Of a stretch of DNA of 12,696 nt, positions 6,557 through 12,696 are shown piece by piece (the first letter of the stretch is position 1; each line of letters opens with the position of its first letter). Location: contig JAKBBS010000094.1 of the NCBI GenBank assembly GCA_021808425.1, positions 1 to 12,696 of the forward strand, given 5' to 3'. This stretch comes from Actinomycetes bacterium. GTDB taxonomy: Bacteria > Actinomycetota > Acidimicrobiia > Acidimicrobiales > Palsa-688. The notes under the pieces were generated by a model that was not told the origin of the DNA, made no database searches, and was given only the letters and a program-made list of their open reading frames with translations. Both the position numbers and the translations under genes were made by a program.

Positions 6557-8071
6557 ATGCCCAAGCGAGACTCAGCAACGAAACGTCCCAACGTGCTCCT
6601 GGTGCTCACAGATGATCACGCCCAATGGGCGTTGGGGTGCTACGGAAACAGCGAGGTTCGCAGCGCATCGATGGACCACCTCGCGTCGACCGGCGTGCGG
6701 ATGGCCAACGCGTTCACCCCGAGCCCCGTCTGCTCCCCCGCACGCGCCTCGCTTTGGACCGGCAAGATCCCATCCCAGCACGGATTGCACGACTATCTCG
6801 GCGACGCAGTCGCAGAAGCGGCGGCCAGGCCTTGGATGAACGACCACACGACGCTCGCCGACCGCTTCCACTCGGAGGGGTACACGACTGGCCTGGTCGG
6901 CAAGTGGCATCTGGGGGACTCAGTGCATCGACCTGCGGGCTTCGACTACTGGTACGTCAAGTCGGGGCCGTTGCCCGGCGCTGAAGGCTACGAATCGCCG
7001 TGGGAGAAGGCCCCCCTCGACTCCGACTACAACCGCCACAGCATCGCCGACCACGCCGTACATTTCCTTCGCCAGCGGACTCAAACCGTTCCGTTTTTCC
7101 TGACAGTCGGCTTCTTCGCCACTCACAGTCCGTGGTTCGGGCACGCCGAGCGACTCGTGGAGTTGTACCGCAAGTGCTCCTTCGATGACATACCGTCCGA
7201 TACCGCGTACCCGTTCGGCAGCATGACCTCCGAAGCGCGTTACGTCACCCGCGACAACGCCACCGAAGCCTTAGCGCAGTACTACGCTGCGGTGACTGAG
7301 ATCGACGAGCAGCTCGGGCGGATACTGGACGAACTCGACAGTCAGGGCATCGCCGAGGATACCGTCGTCGTCTACACGTCGGACCACGGACTCAACGCCG
7401 GCCACCACGGCATCTGGGGCAAAGGTAACGCAACCCATCCCTACAACATGGTTGAGGAATCGATCAGAGTCCCCATGCTGATCAAGGCACCCGGGCGAAC
7501 GCTCACCGGCCTGACACGAGCCGAGCCGGTGACGCACTGCGACTTACACCTCACCTTGCTGGACGTCGCCGGGATTACCCCTGGACCGGACGAGTTGGAA
7601 CTCCTGCCCGGAAGGTCCTTCCTCGGGCTGTGTCGAGGCGAGGCTCTCGCCGACTGGCCGGACACCGTCTTCGGCGAGTACGGCGATCTGCGGATGGCAC
7701 GCAGCGGACGGTTCAAGTTGATCATGCGCTACGGCCGCGGATCCGATCAACTGTTCGACTTGGTCGACGACCCGCGGGAAACCTCCAACGTCGCGACCAT
7801 CGCGGCTTACCGACCTGTACTCGAAGGTTTGCGGGACAGGCTGACAGCCTTCTTCGATCGTTACGAGGATCCCTCCGTTTCGGGTCTACGCGTTCGAGAC
7901 CTGGCAGCCCACAATACGGAGGAGGATTGGCGCTGCGAACACGAACATCCCCTCTATGAACATCCCCTGTGGCTGGAACAACTCGCTTCAAGCCGCAACC
8001 ACGAAACCCCCGCAGAGCTGGATGCGTCCAGCAATAACAAGTGGGCCCGACGAGGATCGTCAAGTGACTAG
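6557..8071 (+). CDS. Cysteine-type sulfatase (S1 family), about 500 residues
   Basis: This 504-residue sulfatase has the formylglycine site CSPARASLWTGK with Cys59. Metal-binding Asp19-Asp20 are in VLTDDH, Lys116 and His118 in GKWHLGD, His190 in ATHSPW, Asp276-His277 in SDHGLNAGHHG, and Lys289 in GKGN. The set is complete, so it should be active once matured. It has no signal peptide, so it is cytoplasmic. The size and the DHG...HHGIWGKG block resemble exo-acting sulfatases for sugars and other small sulfate esters; the substrate cannot be read from sequence. The start is the only in-frame ATG before the core, but its best Shine-Dalgarno-like sequence (GAGAGGA, 6534-6540) is 16 nt away, which is unusually far. 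It is first in the rightward unit, and its end overlaps the next sulfatase by 8 nt. Confidence 0.93.
   Translation: MPKRDSATKRPNVLLVLTDDHAQWALGCYGNSEVRSASMDHLASTGVRMANAFTPSPVCSPARASLWTGKIPSQHGLHDYLGDAVAEAAARPWMNDHTTLADRFHSEGYTTGLVGKWHLGDSVHRPAGFDYWYVKSGPLPGAEGYESPWEKAPLDSDYNRHSIADHAVHFLRQRTQTVPFFLTVGFFATHSPWFGHAERLVELYRKCSFDDIPSDTAYPFGSMTSEARYVTRDNATEALAQYYAAVTEIDEQLGRILDELDSQGIAEDTVVVYTSDHGLNAGHHGIWGKGNATHPYNMVEESIRVPMLIKAPGRTLTGLTRAEPVTHCDLHLTLLDVAGITPGPDELELLPGRSFLGLCRGEALADWPDTVFGEYGDLRMARSGRFKLIMRYGRGSDQLFDLVDDPRETSNVATIAAYRPVLEGLRDRLTAFFDRYEDPSVSGLRVRDLAAHNTEEDWRCEHEHPLYEHPLWLEQLASSRNHETPAELDASSNNKWARRGSSSD
7943..7968 (+). repeat. Short tandem repeat within the sulfatase C-terminus
   Basis: The 11-mer GAACATCCCCT occurs twice with a period of 15 nt. 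It encodes a doubled EHPL motif (EHPLYEHPLW) near the C-terminus of the sulfatase at 6557-8071. It keeps the frame, so it looks like a small in-frame duplication of five codons. Confidence 0.6.
8052..8056 (+). promoter_or_regulatory. Ribosome binding site deciding the start of the second plus-strand sulfatase
   Basis: GAGGA lies 7 nt before the GTG at 8064. This, with the family-typical N-terminus that begins immediately after it, favours the GTG over the in-frame ATG at 7956, which would overlap the previous gene by 116 nt. Confidence 0.7.
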
Positions 8072-9656
8072 GCGCAACGTGCTGCTGATCACAGTGGACC
8101 AGATGCGTCACGACGCCCTCGGGGCGACCGGTAACACTGTGGTGTCGACACCTCACCTGGACGGCCTCGCCCACGAAGGCGTCCGCTACGAGAGGGCGCA
8201 CGTCTCCAACGTGACGTGCACCCCTTCCCGGTCGAGCCTCCTAACAGGCCAGCATCCCCGCACCCACGGCTCGTGGGGCATAGGGGTCCCGCTGCCCGCA
8301 CGGGCTCCGTCGATCGCGGAGCATCTCGCGACGGCCGCCGGCTACCGCACCGGGCTGATCGGAAAAGCCCACTTCGAACCCACGTGGGATCCGAGCCTGA
8401 GATTCGCCGAGAACCGGATTGCAGCCCAAGGCAGCAGCGGCCCGTACCGGGGATTCGAATATGTGGCCTTCGCCGGCCATGGCGGCTCCGACGGCCATTA
8501 CGGAAAGTGGCTGGCGGCCGAGCATCCAGAGTGGAGCGACGCTTACCTGAACCTAGCTGCCCGCGGATCCCACCCGACTAGAGGCTTCAGCGAGGCCACA
8601 GGCGCGCCGGACCTGGTGGAGAATCTCATCCCGACCGAGTTGCATCACACGGCGTGGGTCACCGACGAGGCGATCCGGTTCATGGACCGCCAACCCCACG
8701 GCGCTGGCCCCTGGTTCCTCTGGGTCAGCTACCCCGATCCGCATCACCCGTGGGACCCGCCAAGAGACGCGCTCAAAAGGGTCCCGTGGCGGCAACGTCC
8801 GCTTCCTGCGTTCTACCCCGGTTCGCCCGAACAGGCGGCCCAAGCGCTCAAAGGGAAGCCGGCGCACTGGACCGGGTATTGGAACGGGACCTTCAAGAAC
8901 GAGTGCAGCCGCGGCGATTGGTCCGCCAGCCGGCTCACCCCCGAGCAGCTGAGAGAGATCTCCGCCGCAGTCGACGTGGAAGTAGAGCTCATAGACGACG
9001 GGGTCGGCCGTCTCCTGTCGAACCTCAAAGCCCGCGGCTGTGATGCGAACACCGACATTATCTTCACGTCAGACCACGGCGAGTTCCAGGGGGAGTTCGG
9101 CCTACTATTCAAAGGCCCGTTCCACTGCGACGCTCTTATGAAAGTCCCGCTCATCTGGCTCCCCGCTCCAACCAGCCGGACGGCGCCGAGCACGGTCATA
9201 CAAACACCTGTCAGGATGATGGACATTGCAGCGACGATCTGCACGGCCGCCGAGCTCGACATCCCCGAATGGATGGAAGCCGTACCTCTCCCCCTCGAAG
9301 AGCCCGAAACGGCCCTGCCGCTGCTCACCGAATACGACAGCCCCAACTCGAACGTCGGCTTGCACCTCCGCACGATCCACCTGAACGGCTACAACTGCAC
9401 CGTCTATGAAAAGACCACGATCGACAGCGGTGGCAACCGAATCGACATTCCCGGCTACACCGTAGGAGCACCGTCCCCATACCACTACCGAGGCGATGAA
9501 GGTGAGCTCTACGATCTCCGCAACGACCCGGGCGAGCTGCGAAACCTGTGGGGCTCGAGCGGGCATCGCAAGATTCGCGACGAACTCATCCACTCCCTTT
9601 ACGCCGCGCGGCCGCCCCGCCGAGACGACTGGCCTAGCGTGGAGGCGCCGGTGTGA
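8064..9656 (+). CDS. Cysteine-type sulfatase, choline-sulfatase/phosphonate-monoesterase-like branch
   Basis: This 530-residue alkaline-phosphatase-superfamily hydrolase begins TRRNVLLITVDQMRHDALG just after the GTG start. The formylglycine site is CTPSRSSLLTG with Cys52. Other active-site residues are Asp12-Gln13, Lys101 and His103 (GKAHFEP), His228 (PDPHHPW), Asp337-His338 (SDHGEFQGEFGLLFKG) and Lys350. The second metal ligand is Gln (VDQ) instead of the usual Asp. That is seen in choline sulfatases and phosphonate monoester hydrolases, so it may cleave an alkyl- or sugar-type sulfate and could be promiscuous. No signal peptide is present. The first 8 nt overlap the end of the preceding sulfatase (8064-8071), and the stop overlaps the kinase start as GTGA. 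The close coupling suggests the two sulfatases are needed together. Confidence 0.92.
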   Translation: MTRRNVLLITVDQMRHDALGATGNTVVSTPHLDGLAHEGVRYERAHVSNVTCTPSRSSLLTGQHPRTHGSWGIGVPLPARAPSIAEHLATAAGYRTGLIGKAHFEPTWDPSLRFAENRIAAQGSSGPYRGFEYVAFAGHGGSDGHYGKWLAAEHPEWSDAYLNLAARGSHPTRGFSEATGAPDLVENLIPTELHHTAWVTDEAIRFMDRQPHGAGPWFLWVSYPDPHHPWDPPRDALKRVPWRQRPLPAFYPGSPEQAAQALKGKPAHWTGYWNGTFKNECSRGDWSASRLTPEQLREISAAVDVEVELIDDGVGRLLSNLKARGCDANTDIIFTSDHGEFQGEFGLLFKGPFHCDALMKVPLIWLPAPTSRTAPSTVIQTPVRMMDIAATICTAAELDIPEWMEAVPLPLEEPETALPLLTEYDSPNSNVGLHLRTIHLNGYNCTVYEKTTIDSGGNRIDIPGYTVGAPSPYHYRGDEGELYDLRNDPGELRNLWGSSGHRKIRDELIHSLYAARPPRRDDWPSVEAPV

Positions 9657-10639
9657 GCACCACGCCAGAACGCATCGGCCGCGGTAGAGACCCCCGGGTC
9701 ATCGTGGTCGGCTCCGTCAACATCGACATGGCCGTGGAGGTTGCCGCTCTGCCCAAGCCCGGCGAAACGGTGCTCGGACGGGACTTTCGCCGCTCTCTTG
9801 GGGGCAAAGGCGCCAACCAGGCGACAGCAGCGAGCCGCCTCGGGGCGACCACCGCCATCATCGCCGCCGTCGGCGACGACGACGAAGGCCGCGAGGCAGT
9901 CGCCTTCCTGAACAAGGAAGGAATAGACACCGCCGGCGTCACCTTCACCGCCAGCACACGGACCGGGGTCGCGTTGATCTGCGTCGACAGGCACGCCCAG
10001 AATCAGATCGTCGTGGCCCAAGGAGCGAACGCTACCCTCGACGGTCCAATGGTACGCCGCTGCCTGCCCGTGGCGGCAGCCGACAGCGGCAACGTTGTCG
10101 TCCTTGCCAGCCTCGAGATACCTCTCGACGCCGTAATCGCTGCGAGCGAAGTCGCCGCCGAGCGGGGATGGACCCTGATCGTAAATCCCGCTCCCTTCCA
10201 GGCGATGCCTTATGACCTGATCCGCCGGGTCGACGTCCTCACCCCCAACGAGATCGAAGCCGCCGCGCTGATTGGCCGCGACGCATGGAGCGACGACCAG
10301 GCGTCCATCGACAAGCTCCTCGATACCGGCGCCAAAGCCGTCCTCGTCACGTTAGGCCCCGCCGGCGCTCTTGTCCTAACCGAGAAGACCCGCACTCGCA
10401 TAAGCGCCCCGCCCGTAGCCGCCGTAGACGCTACCGGAGCCGGCGACGTGTTCAACGGAGCCCTCGCCGCCGAGCTCGCCTTCGCAAGCTGCCTACACGA
10501 CGCCGCCCGAGTAGGAGTTACCGCCGCGAGCATCGCCACGACAGCGCATGGCGCCTCCACAGCCCCAAGGCGTGCACAGGTGCTCGACTCCCTCGGATCA
10601 GATTCCACGTCCTGCAGCGACTGTCGCCCAGTCGAATGA
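9653..10639 (+). CDS. rbsK: Ribokinase-family (PfkB) sugar kinase
   Basis: This 328-residue cytoplasmic kinase phosphorylates a sugar with ATP; ribose is the family's reference substrate. Features matching E. coli RbsK are GSVNID with Asp25, GGKGANQA (50-57), Glu155 in ASLEIPLD, TPNEIEA (197-203), and the anion hole and catalytic base DATGAGD (259-265, Asp265). The C-terminal block HGASTAPRRAQV matches the RbsK GAQPS region, followed by a short extra Ser/Cys-rich tail. The GTG start overlaps the sulfatase stop as GTGA, with GGAGG (9641-9645) 7 nt upstream. Its place between sulfatases and their maturase suggests the desulfated product is a sugar that enters metabolism by phosphorylation. The exact sugar is unknown; the symbol names the family. 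Confidence 0.88.
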   Translation: MSTTPERIGRGRDPRVIVVGSVNIDMAVEVAALPKPGETVLGRDFRRSLGGKGANQATAASRLGATTAIIAAVGDDDEGREAVAFLNKEGIDTAGVTFTASTRTGVALICVDRHAQNQIVVAQGANATLDGPMVRRCLPVAAADSGNVVVLASLEIPLDAVIAASEVAAERGWTLIVNPAPFQAMPYDLIRRVDVLTPNEIEAAALIGRDAWSDDQASIDKLLDTGAKAVLVTLGPAGALVLTEKTRTRISAPPVAAVDATGAGDVFNGALAAELAFASCLHDAARVGVTAASIATTAHGASTAPRRAQVLDSLGSDSTSCSDCRPVE

Positions 10640-11982
10640 CTTCCACCCCCGTGACGATTCGAAGGACCGCAGCGAGATCATCGTTGCCGGACGGGCCGCG
10701 CATCCCCGAGACACGGCCGCTCACCGCGCCCCCCGGATTTCATGTGATGGCCAAGCCGACAGGAGCGATCTGCAACCTGGACTGCACCTACTGCTTCTAC
10801 CTGTCCAAGGAATCGCTATACCAGGGAAGCCGTTTCCGTATGAGCGTCGAATTGATGGAAACCTACGTCAAGCAGCTCATGGAATCCCAACAAACCACCG
10901 ACGTCACCGTCGCCTGGCAGGGAGGCGAGCCGACACTCATAGGACTCCCCTTTTTCAAAGAAGTCGTGAAGGCCACCAAACGCCATAGGCGAGCGGGTCA
11001 GCGCGTCAACCACACTATCCAGACGAACGCCACACTCCTAACAGACGACTGGGCTTCCTTCCTAGCCGAGGAACGCTTCCTTGTCGGGGTCAGCATCGAC
11101 GGGCCACCCGACCTCCACGACGCGTACCGCATCGACAAACGCGGGCGACCCACCTCGAACAGAGTCATCGCAGGACTCGACCTCCTGCGCAAACACAACG
11201 TCGAATACAACGTCCTATGTACCGTTCACTCAGCAAACGCGTCCCGCCCCATCGACGTATACCGCTACCTTCGCGACACCTGCGCTGCTACATTCATACA
11301 GCTCATACCGATCGTCGAGAGGGCCGCTGACACGACCGACCCCACCGCCGTAACCAGCCGCTCGGTGACACCGACGGGTTGGGGCCAGTTCCTCTCGGCC
11401 GTCTTCGACGAATGGCTCATGCGCGACGTCGGCACAGTATTCGTACAGTACTTCGACGCAACGCTAGCCGCGTGGATCGGCGCCCCACCAGGAATGTGCG
11501 TGTTCTCCGAAACCTGCGGAGACGCCGTCGCGCTAGAACACAACGGCGACGTCTACTCCTGCGACCATTTCGTCGACCCAGCACACCTCCTCGGCAACAT
11601 ACAAGACACCCACCTACTCGAACTACTCGCCTCCGAGAAACAACGCTCCTTCGGAACGTCAAAAAGAGACACGCTCCCGCAATACTGCCGGCGCTGCGAC
11701 GTTCGCTTCGCGTGCCAAGGCGAGTGCCCCAAAAACCGGTTTCTCCCCTCCCCCGACGGCGAACCTGGCCTCAACTATCTCTGCGAGGGATACAAACACT
11801 TCTTCCACCACGTCGATGGGCCCATGCGGCTCATGGCGGACCTGATACGCGCGGGCCGTCCCGCTTCGGACGTCACCGCCATGATCGCTCGAGCATCCCG
11901 CAATGGACCCTGCCCCTGCGGGAGCGGCATAAATGCGAAAAGATGCCACAGCCGTGCGGGCAGCCCGGCGGCTAGCTCCTGA
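10636..11982 (+). CDS. Radical SAM/SPASM sulfatase-maturating enzyme (anSME) with C-terminal SEC-C motif
   Basis: This 448-residue enzyme oxidises the active-site cysteine of sulfatases to formylglycine. The radical SAM cluster motif CNLDCTYC (Cys46, 50, 53) is followed by GGEPT (96-100). SPASM-type cysteines for two auxiliary 4Fe-4S clusters are at 288, 294, 309, 351, 354, 360, 364 and 383, and GDVYSCDHFV (305-313) carries the Asp next to Cys that is catalytic in characterised anSMEs. Residues 423-439 (NGPCPCGSGINAKRCHS) form a SEC-C zinc motif (Cys426, Cys428, Cys437, His438), an appended module. The ATG overlaps the kinase stop as ATGA. The frame is open upstream to 10285, but that part is arginine-rich shadow of the kinase. 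A GTG at 10651 is an alternative start. Its presence beside three Cys-type sulfatases makes the cluster self-sufficient. Confidence 0.93.
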   Translation: MTSTPVTIRRTAARSSLPDGPRIPETRPLTAPPGFHVMAKPTGAICNLDCTYCFYLSKESLYQGSRFRMSVELMETYVKQLMESQQTTDVTVAWQGGEPTLIGLPFFKEVVKATKRHRRAGQRVNHTIQTNATLLTDDWASFLAEERFLVGVSIDGPPDLHDAYRIDKRGRPTSNRVIAGLDLLRKHNVEYNVLCTVHSANASRPIDVYRYLRDTCAATFIQLIPIVERAADTTDPTAVTSRSVTPTGWGQFLSAVFDEWLMRDVGTVFVQYFDATLAAWIGAPPGMCVFSETCGDAVALEHNGDVYSCDHFVDPAHLLGNIQDTHLLELLASEKQRSFGTSKRDTLPQYCRRCDVRFACQGECPKNRFLPSPDGEPGLNYLCEGYKHFFHHVDGPMRLMADLIRAGRPASDVTAMIARASRNGPCPCGSGINAKRCHSRAGSPAASS

Positions 11983-12071
11983 CCTACCCCAAGGAAGCAG
12001 CCTCGACAACACGGGCTAGGCAGTGGTCCTCTACAGTGGCCGGGGCACTGATTACTTGGTTAGGGTTATTT

Positions 12072-12563
12072 TTAGTAGTGGGTTCGTAGGATCCGTTCCA
12101 GGAAGTTGATCCGCGTCTGGCGCATGGCGACGGAGATGGCCGAGTCGGGGACCATGCCCTCGACGCCATGAAAGCCGCCAGCCCACACGTGCAAGTCGCA
12201 TACGCCGCCGGCCTGCCAGATGCGGTTGGCGTACGCCACGTCCTCGTCCCGGAAGGTCTCCACGGAGGTGCACTCTATGTAGGCCGGAGGCAGACCAGTG
12301 AGGTCCTCGGCTCGGGCGGGCGCAGCGTAGATGGACACTGCTTCGCTGCCGCGCCGTTCGCCCAGCATTGCCGTCCACCCAGCCTCGTTCGCGTGCAAGT
12401 CCCATATGCCGATCCCTTCCATCTGCTGGGCGGAGAAAGTGTCGTTGCGGTCGTCGATCATCGGCCAGATAAGAACCTGGGCGAAAATCGCGGGAGAGCC
12501 CCTGTCCCTCGCGAGAAGGACGGTCCCGGCAGCCAAACCGCCACGGTATAAAACTCCATCCAC
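12072..12563 (-). pseudogene. Truncated alpha/beta hydrolase (HSL/Abhydrolase_3-like), N-terminus lost
   Basis: About 155 residues match the C-terminal half of hormone-sensitive-lipase-like esterases: GGLAAGTVLLARDRG, LIWPMIDDRND, LPPAYIECTS, ETFRDEDVAYANRIW (acid region) and WAGGFHGVEG (catalytic His). The homology starts just after the place where the nucleophile motif G-D-S-A-G-G should be. Upstream of GGL the frame reads GVLYR and then unrelated residues, with no oxyanion HGGG block before the window edge. A GTG at 12563 could open this frame but would give a protein without a serine nucleophile. It is convergent to the maturase gene and separated by 89 nt, so it is not part of the sulfatase unit. 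It looks like a remnant created by deletion or rearrangement near 12548. A real short protein cannot be excluded. Confidence 0.65.
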
Positions 12564-12579
12564 CGATGACGGCCGGTGG
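12560..12579. other. Inverted repeat in the unassigned right-end segment
   Basis: CCACCG and CGGTGG flank an 8-nt loop, a perfect 6-bp stem, about 12 bp beyond the point where hydrolase homology stops. A second small hairpin (GGGG-GTGTT-CCCC) lies near 12625-12637. No gene is recognised in 12564-12696. The repeats may mark the end of an inserted element, but no transposase is visible and the segment is cut by the window edge. Confidence 0.3.
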
Positions 12580-12696
12580 TACGGGAAGTGTTGAGCACCG
12601 ACGGTTCGTTCGTGACGGATTAGCGGGGGTGTTCCCCAACACGGATACGGGCAAGGTCCACACTTGATTGTTGGATCCGCGGCAACGCGAGGATGT

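Noticed and set aside
6432..6578. Longer regulator starting at 6578, 6461 or 6458
   Set aside because: It would place the operator and promoter inside the gene, and none of these starts has a ribosome site; GTG 6431 does.
7956..8063. In-frame ATG extension (MNIPCGW...) of the sulfatase at 8064
   Set aside because: It would overlap the preceding gene by 116 nt, adds residues unlike the family, and the GTG at 8064 has a well-spaced GAGGA.
10285..10635. Upstream extension of the maturase frame
   Set aside because: The translated part is arginine/proline-rich shadow of the kinase gene. The ATG at 10636 overlaps the kinase stop in the pattern used throughout the cluster.
12034..12050. Possible terminator after the maturase (CAGTG-7 nt-CACTG)
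   Set aside because: The stem is only 5 bp and is not followed directly by a T run; too weak to call.
12052..12663. 203-residue minus-strand frame overlapping the hydrolase remnant
   Set aside because: Its translation is arginine-rich and matches nothing recognisable, while the alternative frame (12072-12563) shows clear hydrolase motifs.
1..12696. CRISPR array, tRNA, rRNA or complete insertion sequence
   Set aside because: No regularly spaced repeats, cloverleaf-like or rRNA sequence, or transposase motif was seen on either strand.

Overview
The window looks like part of a high-GC bacterial chromosome, most likely an actinomycete. This is inferred from the GC-rich third codon positions, several GTG starts, a twin-arginine lipoprotein, and a 771-residue arylsulfatase of the large type familiar from mycobacteria. 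The assignment is by recall of family features, not by a search.

Almost the whole window (1-11982) is one divergent gene cluster built around organosulfate use. A 125-base control region (6432-6556) separates two tightly packed transcription units. It holds a 20-bp near-perfect palindrome centred on TCTAGA, which overlaps or abuts candidate promoters in both directions.

Leftward unit (minus strand, in order of transcription): a GntR/HutC-type regulator (5694-6431), a large arylsulfatase (3344-5659), an ABC ATPase (2472-3347), two separate permeases (1729-2475 and 974-1732), and a Tat-type lipoprotein substrate-binding protein (1-885) whose C-terminus runs off the left edge. The junctions from the arylsulfatase to the second permease are 4-nt start/stop overlaps.

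Rightward unit (plus strand): two further sulfatases (6557-8071 and 8064-9656), a ribokinase-family sugar kinase (9653-10639), and a radical SAM/SPASM sulfatase maturase with a C-terminal SEC-C zinc motif (10636-11982). Each gene overlaps the next.

All three sulfatases are the cysteine type (CSPTR, CSPAR, CTPSR) and none has an export signal. The maturase makes the formylglycine they need. The simplest model is that an SsuABC/AtsRBC-like importer brings in an organosulfate, three cytoplasmic sulfatases remove sulfate from it, and the kinase phosphorylates the released sugar. The GntR regulator would sense an intermediate and control both units from the shared operator. The substrate is not identified; a sulfated sugar is an inference from the kinase.

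The right end (11983-12696) lies outside the cluster. It contains a convergent, 5'-truncated alpha/beta-hydrolase remnant (12072-12563) that lacks its nucleophile motif, followed by 133 bases with no recognisable gene, which suggests a rearrangement boundary.
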